Shown one piece after another: positions 33,855-42,620 of a stretch of DNA of 64,000 nt. Under the pieces are notes generated by a model, which made no database searches, was not told the origin of the DNA, and saw only the letters and a list, made by a program, of their open reading frames with translations. This DNA comes from Sphingomonas sp. LR60 (GTDB lineage: Bacteria; Pseudomonadota; Alphaproteobacteria; Sphingomonadales; Sphingomonadaceae): contig NZ_JASPFK010000001.1 in the NCBI RefSeq assembly GCF_036855935.1, forward strand, positions 3,164,501-3,228,500, read 5' to 3'. Position 1 is the first letter of the stretch; each line of letters opens with the position of its first letter. The translations under genes were made by a program, and so were the position numbers.

Positions 33855-36800
33855 CTATTCGACCCCGATCAGCGGCAAGGTCAGGCCGGCGCCGACACTT
33901 CCACCCACCGACTTCGCCTGGGACGCGAGCGCCCGCGCGACCGTGATCTGATCGATCGCCGATAGCGCGGTTGTCGGCACAGGGTTGAGCAGCAGTTCGG
34001 CAATGCTGTCGGCCTGCCGGCGTCCTACCGCGCCGAGCACACGACGATCGCGGAAGGTGGCGCGCGCCGCCGTGGTGAGCGCACCGATCGGCGGAGCTCC
34101 GGTCATCACGCCCAGCGCTGTCTCGCCCGCCAGTTGCATGCCGAGCCCCGGTCCGAACTGACGATCGGCAGCGGCGCGCGCAGCGGTCGGTGACCCACCC
34201 AGCGTCTCGTACTGCGTCTTGCCCATTTGCCGTTCCAGCTCGGCCTGACGAGCGAAGTTGGGCACGCCATCGGGGAATAGGGCATCCACCTTCGCGACCT
34301 GATCCGGCGTGCCATAAACGCCGTCATACGGATTGGCGCTGAACCGCATGCGGTCCACCTGTTCTGCCATCCCGCTGCGATAGCCGCTGCGGAACTGATC
34401 CATCTGCCCCTCCGTGCGGCCCGTCGTCATCCGGCCTATGCGATCGGGGGTGGTCTGCGGACCGATAGCACCACGACCTGCCAGCAGCGCCTCACGCTCT
34501 TTCGCCGGCCCCTCGTACGCGGCTCGTGCCTCCGCATAGCGCGGGTTGAGCTTGTCCATCTCGCGAACGAGGGACGAGCGCACGTCGTTCACCGCGCGTC
34601 CTGCCTCATCGAGATGAAGCCGGCGGGTCACCGGGTCGCGGCTTTGCTCAAGGATGTCGTCGAGGCCCCGCTTTACATAGTCGAGCGTCTGCGTCGTATA
34701 GCCACGCGACGTGGCCGCGGTGCCGGGCGTAGGAGCTTTCTCAAGCGCGGCGTTGGCGGTGCGAAGCTGGTCACGGGCGGCGAGCAGCGACTGGCGGGTC
34801 GTCTCGGTATTGCTGCCTGAAGTGCGCATCGCTGCCTTGTGCGCTGCCTGCGCGGCATCGAAGGTGCTCTTTGCCTCTGCCTGCGCCTGGAAGGGATCGA
34901 GGCGGACAGGGTTGAGCACCACGTCGCCGTCACGGTCGAGGGCAAAGCCGAGGGCACTCGGGTCACGCCGTTCGTTCGCTGCGATCGTACGAGCTCGGCT
35001 GAGCGCTTGGCGACCGGCTGGCGTGGCAAGGATCGCATCAAGCTCGGGCGTGGCGACGACGGGCGCCGCATACGCTTCATCGTACAGGCTGCCGGCTGCA
35101 GCTCGACCCTTGTTGATCAGCGCATCACCCGTCTCGTCGATGTTCACCACCGGGCCGAAGTCCCGCTCGATGCCGGCCACAGCGCGCTCGGCCTGTCCCC
35201 GCCCGCGCGGCTCCAGCAGGCGTTCTGCCGTTTCCCGTGCCGCGGGAGAGATACGCGTCGCCGATCCCGCGATAGTCCGGAGCTGCGGATCGGCGTCAGC
35301 AAGCGCAATAGGCAGCTTCAGACGCAAGCCATCCACGATGGCGGCACGGGCATTGGTGATCTGCAACGGCTTTGTGTTGGACGTCAGCAACCGAGCAACC
35401 GGACTGATCTCACCAGCGCCACGCGCAAGCACCCGCTCTACCATCGGCCCGATCACACGCTGGCCGATCTGATTGCCCGCAAGCGCTGCGCCACCGCCGA
35501 TCAGCGCACCGGTTAGAGGGTCTTTCTCCATGTTGGACAACCCGCCGTAGACAGCGCCGCCGGCGGTGTCGGCGACGGCTGTGCCGAGGAACGGGCGTGC
35601 TGGCGAGAATGCAGCACCCGCCTTGGCGAGCCCCGTCATGGTCGGGATAGCGCCAGCAATCTGGCCGCCCAACCGCCAGTATGGATTCACCTTTTCATCC
35701 GCGCCGCTGATCGCACGCTCGCGGGTCAGGTTTGCAGCGAAGCCATCGTCGTTGAAGGCGGATCGCGCGAGTGCTGCCAGTGGGTCCGCGGCGCCAAGCG
35801 AAGCCATGTCAGCGGCACCACGAACCGCCGCGTCGATCCCACCGCCCAGCGTGTCGCGCTTCCTCTCAAGCTCGGTCTTAGCCTCCGGCGTCACCTGTCC
35901 GCCGACGACATCGACCGCCAGCGGCGCGGGCTTGCCGAAGCGCTGCTGGTACGCCGCGCGATACTGGTCGCTGTTCGCCACATCGGCCGAAACGTCGACC
36001 GGCTTGCCGTTGTAGGTAAGCAGGCCGCTGTCATCGAACTTGTAGGTGCCCCCGCTGAGCCCGGCGGCGAGGTCGGCGGCGTTGTTGATGGTGAGCGGCT
36101 GGTTAGTCGATGCGATCGGCGCTGCGGCCTGCTTCCTGCGCGCAGGATCAAGGTCGCCTTCGAGGTCAGTGCCGCCGGCTCCGGTGTATGCGCGGCTGTA
36201 CATGTCGATGACACGTTGCACGTTGTTCTGGAACTGGTCGTCGCTCTGCCCGGTGTCGAGGTTCGACAGGCTGCTGGCGAGCGCCTGGAAGTCGCTGTTT
36301 GAGAGCGGCGTCAGCGGGTTCTTGCCGCCGTTCGTCTTGGCCATCTCCATGATGCGGGTGAGCGCACCGGCGTTCTTCAGCGTCTCGGTGTCCTGACGAA
36401 CGTCATAGGCCGGGCTACCGCCGACGAAGCGGGCAACGTTGGCGCCGAAGCCGGTCGTGAACCAGCCATCGCGCGACCGCTGCTGAAGGGTCCGCGCGAG
36501 CCGGATCTTGTCGAGCGCTTCCGCCCGCACCGAAGCGAGGTCTGGCTTGCCGGAGGCGTCCGCCGCCTTCGTAGGGTCGACCCAGCCGGGGATCGGTTCG
36601 GGCTGGCCATTTGCTCCGATCCGCAGCCCCTTGGCGTACAGGTTCGCCTCAAACTCCTTCTGCTGGCGCGCAGCCGTCTCGCGAGCACGCTGTTCGGACG
36701 CGGCATCGATCGCGATCTGCTGGGTCGTCTTGTTCAGCGTGGCTGCGGCCTGTGGCGCGTCATAGACGTTCGCAGCCGGCGGGGGCGCAATCATCACCGA

Positions 36801-36866
36801 GCCCGCGGGAAGCCCCGCCGGGACTGCGGGAGCGTCGAACTGATCATAGGGGTTCTGCTGCATCAT
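33855..36866 (-). CDS. Large virion-like protein (possible internal/ejection protein)
   Basis: A 1003-residue protein with long Ala/Gln/Arg-rich helical regions at the N terminus, a central Gly-rich membrane-like section (about 385-470, GGGIDAAVRGAADMASLGAA and AGAIPTMTGLAKAGAAFSPA) and a helical C-terminal half ending VGGSVGAGLTLPLIGVE. This layout recalls phage internal virion proteins that enter the cell with DNA. It heads toward the cargo and overlaps the previous gene by four bases. It is not recognised as any named protein. Confidence 0.55.
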   Translation of the reverse strand: MMQQNPYDQFDAPAVPAGLPAGSVMIAPPPAANVYDAPQAAATLNKTTQQIAIDAASEQRARETAARQQKEFEANLYAKGLRIGANGQPEPIPGWVDPTKAADASGKPDLASVRAEALDKIRLARTLQQRSRDGWFTTGFGANVARFVGGSPAYDVRQDTETLKNAGALTRIMEMAKTNGGKNPLTPLSNSDFQALASSLSNLDTGQSDDQFQNNVQRVIDMYSRAYTGAGGTDLEGDLDPARRKQAAAPIASTNQPLTINNAADLAAGLSGGTYKFDDSGLLTYNGKPVDVSADVANSDQYRAAYQQRFGKPAPLAVDVVGGQVTPEAKTELERKRDTLGGGIDAAVRGAADMASLGAADPLAALARSAFNDDGFAANLTRERAISGADEKVNPYWRLGGQIAGAIPTMTGLAKAGAAFSPARPFLGTAVADTAGGAVYGGLSNMEKDPLTGALIGGGAALAGNQIGQRVIGPMVERVLARGAGEISPVARLLTSNTKPLQITNARAAIVDGLRLKLPIALADADPQLRTIAGSATRISPAARETAERLLEPRGRGQAERAVAGIERDFGPVVNIDETGDALINKGRAAAGSLYDEAYAAPVVATPELDAILATPAGRQALSRARTIAANERRDPSALGFALDRDGDVVLNPVRLDPFQAQAEAKSTFDAAQAAHKAAMRTSGSNTETTRQSLLAARDQLRTANAALEKAPTPGTAATSRGYTTQTLDYVKRGLDDILEQSRDPVTRRLHLDEAGRAVNDVRSSLVREMDKLNPRYAEARAAYEGPAKEREALLAGRGAIGPQTTPDRIGRMTTGRTEGQMDQFRSGYRSGMAEQVDRMRFSANPYDGVYGTPDQVAKVDALFPDGVPNFARQAELERQMGKTQYETLGGSPTAARAAADRQFGPGLGMQLAGETALGVMTGAPPIGALTTAARATFRDRRVLGAVGRRQADSIAELLLNPVPTTALSAIDQITVARALASQAKSVGGSVGAGLTLPLIGVE

Positions 36867-37663
36867 CGTGCTCCCGTCGTCCCGCGACGTCCGAAATATG
36901 GGGTGCGGCCATAGCCGCTCGACGCGCCCGCTCCGTACTTGGCATCGAACTGCGCGGCGCTCGCTGGATTGCTGCGCAGGTACGCCACCGCGCCGTCAGG
37001 AATACCGCCTGGTGCGGCTGGCGCTGTGGGAGTGCGCGGCACCATGAACGTGCCCTGCGACGTATTGACGAATTGGGGAGCGCCACCACCATTCGCGGCA
37101 TAGTTCTTCGCGTAGGTCGCGCCTAAGCCGTTCTCGAACGTGTTGAGGTACTCGACACGCTGCTGGAGGTCAGATGGTCCCTGCGGCTTAGGGTGCTGCA
37201 ACGCCCATGCCTTCTCTCCCAGCGACTGCACCGCCGGGTTGGGATCGGACACGGCGGCGGTCACCGCCTCGGCGCTCGGCGTGCCACGGGACAGTTCACG
37301 CAAGATCGTGGCGCGTGAGTTTTCATTCGTAGCAGCGGCCTGATCGAGCTTCCGGCGCTCTCCGCTGGCCACCAACAAGTTAGCGATGCGCGCCGCCCCC
37401 TGTGTCCAGCTCTGGACCGGCGAGAAGTCCATGCCGACCGCCATCTGCTCAGCGTTCTGCCTGCGCCGGAAGGCCAGTTCGTCAGGCGACATGCGCGCGC
37501 CACCAGGACCGTTCACGAAGGCAGGTGCTGGCAGAACGGCCTGCCCGCCCGGCTGCATGCTTGGGACGGACGGGTCATCCTCCATGCGCTTCTGGAGACG
37601 GGCTTGCGCCTGCGCGATCTGATCCGCCTGAAGCAGCGCGGGCGCCTGAAGACCGAAAAGCAT
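36863..37663 (-). CDS. Hypothetical virion-associated protein
   Basis: A 266-residue protein: helical, Gln/Ala-rich N terminus (MLFGLQAPALLQADQIAQAQ), the block RRRQNAEQMAVGMDFSPVQS, and a Gly/Pro-rich C-terminal tail with GYGRTPYFGRRGTTG. It is tightly packed between the 171-residue gene (one-base stop/start overlap) and the 1003-residue gene. A virion-structure role is inferred from context only. Confidence 0.5.
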   Translation of the reverse strand: MLFGLQAPALLQADQIAQAQARLQKRMEDDPSVPSMQPGGQAVLPAPAFVNGPGGARMSPDELAFRRRQNAEQMAVGMDFSPVQSWTQGAARIANLLVASGERRKLDQAAATNENSRATILRELSRGTPSAEAVTAAVSDPNPAVQSLGEKAWALQHPKPQGPSDLQQRVEYLNTFENGLGATYAKNYAANGGGAPQFVNTSQGTFMVPRTPTAPAAPGGIPDGAVAYLRSNPASAAQFDAKYGAGASSGYGRTPYFGRRGTTGAR

Positions 37664-38178
37664 CAGTTCGCCCCTTCACGCATGAGGCGGAGGGCAATCT
37701 CTGCGGCGGGCGGGTAGAAGCCGACCAGATCCAGCGCTGCGGTGGATGCCACCTCGTCGCCTTCCTCCGCCAGCTGCTCCAGGATGCTGACCGCCTCGCC
37801 CATGAGAGACTTCAGGCGATCACCATATCCAGCGATTACACTCGCGCTGAACGTGAAGCAGAGCGCGCCAGCGAGGCGGCGAGCGTCGTCGTGCTCGGCT
37901 TCATCATGCGCGGCACAGAAGCGGGCATATGGGATCGCCTCAATGCCGACCATGATCGCGTGCGGTGCCTCGGGTGGGATCACCGCGATCAGGGTGAACC
38001 TTTCGCGGAGCGCGCGATGGGCGGCGAGGTCGCCCCGTGTCGCGCCGGTAAGCAGGTGCGCCATCGGACCAGCGCCAGCATTTGGGTCGAAGGCGCAGCG
38101 CTGCCCGGCGATGCGTGACGGCACTTCTACGCTGTCGGGTGCTTCGTTGGTCTGCACGCGCTGTCCTTCCGTATCCAA
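37663..38178 (-). CDS. Hypothetical protein, virion-like module
   Basis: A 171-residue soluble protein with an acidic N-terminal stretch and a C-terminal helical domain (LKSLMGEAVSILEQLAEEGD). It shares a stop/start overlap with the next gene. No family is recognised. With its two neighbours it forms one transcription unit. Confidence 0.5.
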   Translation of the reverse strand: MDTEGQRVQTNEAPDSVEVPSRIAGQRCAFDPNAGAGPMAHLLTGATRGDLAAHRALRERFTLIAVIPPEAPHAIMVGIEAIPYARFCAAHDEAEHDDARRLAGALCFTFSASVIAGYGDRLKSLMGEAVSILEQLAEEGDEVASTAALDLVGFYPPAAEIALRLMREGAN

Positions 38179-38273
38179 GATCGTCGGATACCCGTGAAGG
38201 AAGTCAGCCGGGCGGTGCTGTGATCAACACCAGATATGTCGCTGGTAGCACATTCTAGAGGCATTGAATAGCG

Positions 38274-38516
38274 CTAGGTGGTTACCTCGTAGCGCTTCAG
38301 CATCGCCGCAAGCTGTGCAGCCTCAGCCGATCGGGCGCCATGCTTCCAGGCATTGCTATTGCCCTTCGGTGCGCCGGCTTTGCCCCCGTGAATGCGGCAA
38401 CGGTTGCGGCCGTGCATCGCCGGGCACTGGCACGCCGTGCCACGCCGCGTCTTGGCCAAGCATCGTGGCGCCGATCGTGCTGGCGTAAGTCGGTCCATAG
38501 GATTGTCCGTCGTCAT
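38274..38516 (-). CDS. HGG-motif small protein
   Basis: An 80-residue protein with a Cys/His-rich core, RCLAKTRRGTACQCPAMHGR then RCRIHGG, and KGNSNAWKHG, characteristic of the small 'HGG' proteins commonly found near phage terminase genes. The two CxC-type pairs may bind zinc. The ATG at 38516 is also where the upstream gene should stop (ATGA) if the indel at 38528-38531 is corrected. Confidence 0.7.
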   Translation of the reverse strand: MTTDNPMDRLTPARSAPRCLAKTRRGTACQCPAMHGRNRCRIHGGKAGAPKGNSNAWKHGARSAEAAQLAAMLKRYEVTT

Positions 38517-39033
38517 CGGTTTTTGCTCCCCGGGCGTGCAGGTTCTCAGCGACAACGGCCTGCCCGCCGCGATTGTCGATATGAACGTGCTTGACCGTCT
38601 GTTCGCGCGGCTGGTGGATCTTCGCCAAAGCTTCCAGCGTGGCTCGGCTTTGCGCCTGAGCCTTGAGCGCCAGCCGCATGTAGCGATCCATGGCGTCCGG
38701 ATACCGGCCGACGTTCTTGGTGGCCCGGCTCAGCATCTCGGTGAACACGGCATCCAGCGTGAGCGCCTGCGCCGTCAGCATGTTCGACGCGGCGCCTAGA
38801 TCGCCATCCCGAGCCTTCGTGCACTCAGCCACGTATGCGTCTTGAACGTGCTTCCATTCCATCGTTTCGGTGCCGGTCGTGCTGTGCGCAAGCGTGCCGC
38901 CGACGAGCGAATGCCGGAATGCGGGCTTCATCGACGCGATCGACTCCAGCGCGCCGCGCGATAGCGTCTCGCCAGCGTCCGTAAGTGCTGGCACTGACCC
39001 GTTCGTCGACTGATCGTCGTGTTCGTCGCTCAT
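38356..39033 (-). CDS. Hypothetical DNA-packaging-region protein, end probably frame-shifted
   Basis: As sequenced, the frame runs 226 residues from ATG 39033 (ggagga ribosome site) to 38356 and overlaps the HGG gene by 161 bases. After AVVAENLHARG the translation stops looking native. Adding one base to the C run at 38528-38531 ends the gene at TGA 38513, a four-base ATGA overlap with the HGG start, which is the normal spacing in this element. The true product is then about 173 residues, with helical blocks such as LTAQALTLDAVFTEMLSRAT. Its position would suit a small terminase or similar helper; this is inference. Confidence 0.55.
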   Translation of the reverse strand: MSDEHDDQSTNGSVPALTDAGETLSRGALESIASMKPAFRHSLVGGTLAHSTTGTETMEWKHVQDAYVAECTKARDGDLGAASNMLTAQALTLDAVFTEMLSRATKNVGRYPDAMDRYMRLALKAQAQSRATLEALAKIHQPREQTVKHVHIDNRGGQAVVAENLHARGAKTDDDGQSYGPTYASTIGATMLGQDAAWHGVPVPGDARPQPLPHSRGQSRRTEGQ

Positions 39034-39124
39034 TCCATCCTCCATTTTGCCGCACCCCCTTCAGGCTGCCGTGCCGCGCCGCACCACCCCACCCCCTTTT
39101 ATAGGGGGTGGTGGTGCGGCAGCG

Positions 39125-40372
39125 TCAGTGCCGTACCGCCGCACCTTGCCGCACCGCACGTTCAACAGGTGCGGCATCCTCCACCCATTGATCAGGGACG
39201 AGGAACGGACGCAGCTCCCGACGCCCATCCTTCTTCATCTCGACCTTAAGGGCGCCGTTCGCTTCCCAGGTCTTCAACATGGTCGAAGCCCGTGCCCGAT
39301 CATGCTTGCGTTCCAGATCGAGTCCGAGCACCGCCGCAACGGCTTCACCGGCCCACGGCTTTGCCTGCGCGTCTTTCCTGTAATCGCCGCTCGCGAGCGC
39401 ATCTTGAACCTCACGAAGCTTGGCGGACGTCACCCCGTCGAAGGCGTCGGGCGGAGCCCAAGGAACCACAACAGGCAGACTGTCGCCACCATCCGGGCCA
39501 TTGCCGAGCGGGACGCTGTGCAGCCGATACCAGTCCGACTTGTCAGATGGCGGGGCACGGTTGTTCTTGTCGTCGTACACCCGGAAGTAGCTGCGACGTT
39601 CCTCCCCCTCGACCCCGTATTTGGCCGCTTCCTCGTCGGTCATGCGGTTCAGCGTCGGCACCGACCGGGCCGCGGCGATCAAGGCGCTGGCGCCGCGTGC
39701 TGCCTCGGCACTCACCTCGCCGCCGGCCAGCTTTCTGGCGTGATGAACCAGAATGAGCGCGCAGCCGGCTTGAGCGGCCAGGCGAGCCCACTGCTTGGCG
39801 ACAAGATCGATCGCGCCGTTGTCATTCTCGTTGACGCTATGTGACGACACGAACGGGTCAACGATGAGCACGTCAATCTTCTGCTCTCGAAGCTGGGCCA
39901 GCAGAGCACCGATCACCGGCGCGTTGATGCGCGTGCCATCCTTGGTCTCATGCGCGGTCTTCAGCTCAGCGCCGTCCATTCCGCTATCGACGTACAGGCG
40001 ATCACCGATGTCCTCGGGCGAGATGTGCCAGTGAATGGCAGCCGCCTGAAGACCACGCGCCATCTCTTCCCCGGCATCTTCCAGGTTCCACAGCCATACG
40101 CGCTTAGGACCACCCCAAACCTTCGGCCCCAGCAGAGAACGGCCTGTTGCCAAGGCCATGGCCATGCCGATCATAAGCGCCGTCTTGCCGGTGGCGCCCG
40201 GTGCAACGACGACCGTCAGCGATCCCCTGAGCAGCATATGCCCGTACACCCAATCGCGAGGCGGGATACTTTCCGGGCTCCTCCATCGGTATGGCGTCGC
40301 TTTGATCGCGGCGTTGATCGCCGGATGCGGAACGGGTTCGTCAGCCAGCATTGAGGCGAGGTCACGCGACAT
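39125..40372 (-). CDS. RepA-like hexameric AAA ATPase
   Basis: The 415-residue protein matches the RepA/RecA-like ATPases of plasmids and phage-like elements that unwind DNA at an origin. Walker A is VVAPGATGKTALMIGMAMA, Walker B is KIDVLIVDPFVSSH, and ALILVHHARKLAGGE gives the sensor His-Ala segment. The C-terminal part (after about 330) looks like a winged helix (ASTMLKTWEANGALKVEMKK). The start ATG 40372 overlaps the primase-like gene by 11 bases. It probably drives replication of the excised element. Confidence 0.82.
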   Translation of the reverse strand: MSRDLASMLADEPVPHPAINAAIKATPYRWRSPESIPPRDWVYGHMLLRGSLTVVVAPGATGKTALMIGMAMALATGRSLLGPKVWGGPKRVWLWNLEDAGEEMARGLQAAAIHWHISPEDIGDRLYVDSGMDGAELKTAHETKDGTRINAPVIGALLAQLREQKIDVLIVDPFVSSHSVNENDNGAIDLVAKQWARLAAQAGCALILVHHARKLAGGEVSAEAARGASALIAAARSVPTLNRMTDEEAAKYGVEGEERRSYFRVYDDKNNRAPPSDKSDWYRLHSVPLGNGPDGGDSLPVVVPWAPPDAFDGVTSAKLREVQDALASGDYRKDAQAKPWAGEAVAAVLGLDLERKHDRARASTMLKTWEANGALKVEMKKDGRRELRPFLVPDQWVEDAAPVERAVRQGAAVRH

Positions 40373-40919
40373 GACGAGCCTCCGCCACCCTGATCGTCGG
40401 CAAGCGTGCCGGCTTCGTGAGCGCGCGCCGCAGAGTTCCGGCGAGCATATCGTTGCCGCAGTCGATCCGATCGAACCCACGTAGCATCAGTACGTCCGGC
40501 GCATCCCAGTCGAGCACCACCCCGCCAACCGCGTCGTCCCGGAGCCAGTCCAGCGGCGTCGCATGAAGAGTGAGCCGTTCAGCGTCCCAGCGGGAGCTCA
40601 AGCAGGCATCGGCGTTGAGCAGCCAGCCAGTGCCGTTGATCAGGCCCCATCGTGCCGGATTACCGACCCTCCAGGCGACGAGATCAATCAGCTCGCATCC
40701 ATCCACAACGGGCTGGATGACGTGCGGGTGCCCTTCGCCGGGCAAGAAGCGGCACGACTTCTCCACCTCTCCAGCGAAGACGCCGAATGGCGGGTACGCC
40801 TCCCCGATGCGGGCAATAGTAGCCGGTGCGACGCCAGCCTGTCTCATGCGATCCAGATGCGGCTGTCGGACGTTCGCAACCGCCGCGGCGTAAAGCCTGT
40901 CCATGTCGGAGCCGGTCAT
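40362..40919 (-). CDS. Primase-like/Toprim-related hypothetical protein
   Basis: A 185-residue product starting MTGSDMDRLYAAAVANVRQP. The segment RWGLINGTGWLLNADACLSS and the hydrophobic strand DDAVGGVVLDWDAPDVLM recall parts of primase or Toprim-fold proteins that partner RepA-like ATPases, but no full catalytic motif is visible. The assignment comes from position between the wHTH gene and the ATPase. Confidence 0.5.
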   Translation of the reverse strand: MTGSDMDRLYAAAVANVRQPHLDRMRQAGVAPATIARIGEAYPPFGVFAGEVEKSCRFLPGEGHPHVIQPVVDGCELIDLVAWRVGNPARWGLINGTGWLLNADACLSSRWDAERLTLHATPLDWLRDDAVGGVVLDWDAPDVLMLRGFDRIDCGNDMLAGTLRRALTKPARLPTIRVAEARHVA

Positions 40920-41230
40920 GCCGCCACCGCCTTCCGGTCCCGGAACACCGCATGCCAGACGATGGCGTTGGCACCGGACACGTTGCGGCGACGCTGACCG
41001 GTATCCCGGATCAGCCCTTTCTTGCGCAGCTCCGTGAAGCGGGGCTGGAGCGAGTAGCGGGGGTAGCCGGCAAGGGCGCATACCTCGTCAACCGTGTGAT
41101 CACCCTGCTCGCAAAGAGTCTTGTGGACCAAGTGGCGCAGGTGGTTGCTGGTAAGAGCCGCCATCTCGGCAGCGGCAATGCTGGTATCTACGCCGCGATG
41201 ATTGCCGGCAGTGTCGAAGGCGTCACTCAT
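40916..41230 (-). CDS. Winged-helix DNA-binding protein
   Basis: A 104-residue protein whose C-terminal two thirds read as a winged helix: DHTVDEVCALAGYPRYSLQP then RFTELRKKGLIRDTGQRRRN. The stop overlaps the primase-like start as ATGA. It could be a replication-region regulator or part of the initiator set. Confidence 0.6.
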   Translation of the reverse strand: MSDAFDTAGNHRGVDTSIAAAEMAALTSNHLRHLVHKTLCEQGDHTVDEVCALAGYPRYSLQPRFTELRKKGLIRDTGQRRRNVSGANAIVWHAVFRDRKAVAA

Positions 41231-41423
41231 CGGTCGCCTCCATCGTCAGCGACGGCAAACCATGCTTGTTCAGCAAGATACGCAGCCAGTTCGCCTGCTT
41301 CTCGGTGGGCAGGTTGGCATCAAACGCCATGCCACCGAGGAACTGGCCTTCGCGCTGTCGAAGCGCTGCGCCGCTCGTGAGCAGCGCCATCGCGGCCGCT
41401 CGGTGATTAGAGAAAGGCATCAT
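41223..41423 (-). CDS. Hypothetical small protein
   Basis: A 66-residue protein beginning MMPFSNHRAAAMALLTSGAA, with a characteristic NLPTEKQANWLRILLNKHGL segment. ATG 41423 overlaps the TGA of the upstream gene. It is part of the coupled replication operon. No family is recognised. Confidence 0.55.
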   Translation of the reverse strand: MMPFSNHRAAAMALLTSGAALRQREGQFLGGMAFDANLPTEKQANWLRILLNKHGLPSLTMEATDE

Positions 41424-41629
41424 GCAGCCTCTCCCCAAATGAGCGAGCTAATCAGCAACGCGCGGCTCCCGACGAGGCCGCAAAGCGAGGACAGGCGTTG
41501 AAGCCGAATGGAAGAGGTGGTATTCGCGGTGGCGTTGCTGCTGATGAATTCCGTGGTGCCCCGCAGACCCGGCAAGGTCATGCGGGGTGCTTCGTTTTTA
41601 GGACGAAGCGCAACCTTTGCGCTGGCCAC
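41420..41629 (-). CDS. Hypothetical small protein
   Basis: A 69-residue frame (MASAKVALRPKNEAPRMTLP ...) ending with a hydrophobic LVGSRALLISSLIWG. The start could also be the internal ATG at Met17. Coupling by ATGA to the next gene is the main support. No family is recognised. Confidence 0.4.
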   Translation of the reverse strand: MASAKVALRPKNEAPRMTLPGLRGTTEFISSNATANTTSSIRLQRLSSLCGLVGSRALLISSLIWGEAA

Positions 41630-41635
41630 TGCGGG

Positions 41636-41803
41636 TCACGCAGCCTGATCCACAAGAGCGCGGATGCTATCCGCCTTGACCAACCGGCGGCGGCCGATCT
41701 TCACCGTGGCGAGCTTGCCTTCATTGATCAGCTCGTAAATCGAGGTCTTGCCCAGCCCGAGCGTCTTGCCCGCGTTCGTGATGCTGACAGTGAGCGGTTC
41801 CAT
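41636..41803 (-). CDS. AlpA/excisionase-like HTH protein
   Basis: A 55-residue protein that is one helix-turn-helix unit: SITNAGKTLGLGKTSIYELI then the wing KLATVKIGRRRLV. It is homologous to the domain at 16741-17070 near attL. ATG 41803 begins just before the domain. It is the best candidate for the element's excisionase or operon activator because it precedes the replication operon and lies about 0.8 kb from the integrase. Confidence 0.75.
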   Translation of the reverse strand: MEPLTVSITNAGKTLGLGKTSIYELINEGKLATVKIGRRRLVKADSIRALVDQAA

Positions 41804-41892
41804 CCCGTGTCTCCCATTGTGCCGGCACTTGCCAGCGGGTGAGCACGGTCGTCGGCGGAACGCCGATGGAGAAACATGGGGGTTTCTCAAAA

Positions 41893-42264
41893 TCATGGGT
41901 CCGCAGGCGGATCGCTTAACTGGTCCCAATTCCCTATCGCCGCTGACCGCGGGGCGTCATTCAGCGTGCGTATCACGATAGCCAGCGCATGCTCGGCGCC
42001 GAACTCAGTTGCGGTTCGGTCCAGAAAGGCCTTTACCTTGGCGGCCGTCTGGACCGATGGATGCTCGGAACCTTCCTGAGACACGATCACCCGCGCGCCA
42101 ACCAGCTGTGCCTTCGTCACGCTGCCGAACCAACGACCGCGAAAGCGGCGAGTGGCGTTGCTCAGCTTTCGATCGAGCTTCTCGCCGTGATCGTGATGTT
42201 CAATCCAGAAATTGGCAAGGGCAGCGAGCGTACCAGTTCGGCGATGATGATTGGCGGTGCTCAC
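41893..42264 (-). CDS. Hypothetical protein
   Basis: A 123-residue basic protein (MSTANHHRRTGTLAALANFW ...) with a central RFRGRWFGSVTKAQLVGARV block. ATG 42264 overlaps the stop of the 119-residue gene as ATGA. No family is recognised. Confidence 0.55.
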   Translation of the reverse strand: MSTANHHRRTGTLAALANFWIEHHDHGEKLDRKLSNATRRFRGRWFGSVTKAQLVGARVIVSQEGSEHPSVQTAAKVKAFLDRTATEFGAEHALAIVIRTLNDAPRSAAIGNWDQLSDPPADP

Positions 42265-42620
42265 CGGACGCCCCCTCTCTTGTCCTTCTCGGCGAACAGC
42301 GGATCAGGTGTCCTGAGGAACTGCGCCTCAAGCGCGTCGATCGGACGAAACAGTGGATCAAGCGTGACTGGGCTGAAGCCTTGGTTGATGAGCATGTCGT
42401 ACACGCCGGACACTGCCAGAAGGACAGCAAGGCGTTGGTCAGCCGTGTTCCCGTCAGCGTAAATCTCGCTCGCCTCAACCAGTTGTGCGTGAAGGGCCTC
42501 GAGAGCGGCGGCAGGCTCGGTCTTCGCTGGTCCCCGCTCGTGCCGCTCACGACGTGCGGCAGCGGCGGCCAAGCGGAAGTCAGCCTCCAACGGACGAGGC
42601 AGCTTCGGCTCACAGCTCAT
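42261..42620 (-). CDS. Hypothetical protein
   Basis: A 119-residue helical protein: charged N terminus ([20 protein letters not shown]) and the segment RLAVLLAVSGVYDMLINQGF. Its ATG overlaps the integrase stop by four bases, so it may be cotranscribed with the integrase. No family is recognised. Confidence 0.55.
   Translation of the reverse strand: MSCEPKLPRPLEADFRLAAAAARRERHERGPAKTEPAAALEALHAQLVEASEIYADGNTADQRLAVLLAVSGVYDMLINQGFSPVTLDPLFRPIDALEAQFLRTPDPLFAEKDKRGGVR

Noticed and set aside
33777..33965. A 62-residue plus-strand frame (MSMTGIIALAIGSAIGTTIA...)
   Set aside because: It has a hydrophobic start, but more than half overlaps the end of the 1003-residue gene on the other strand and the C-terminal part has shadow composition. 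Possible but not supported.
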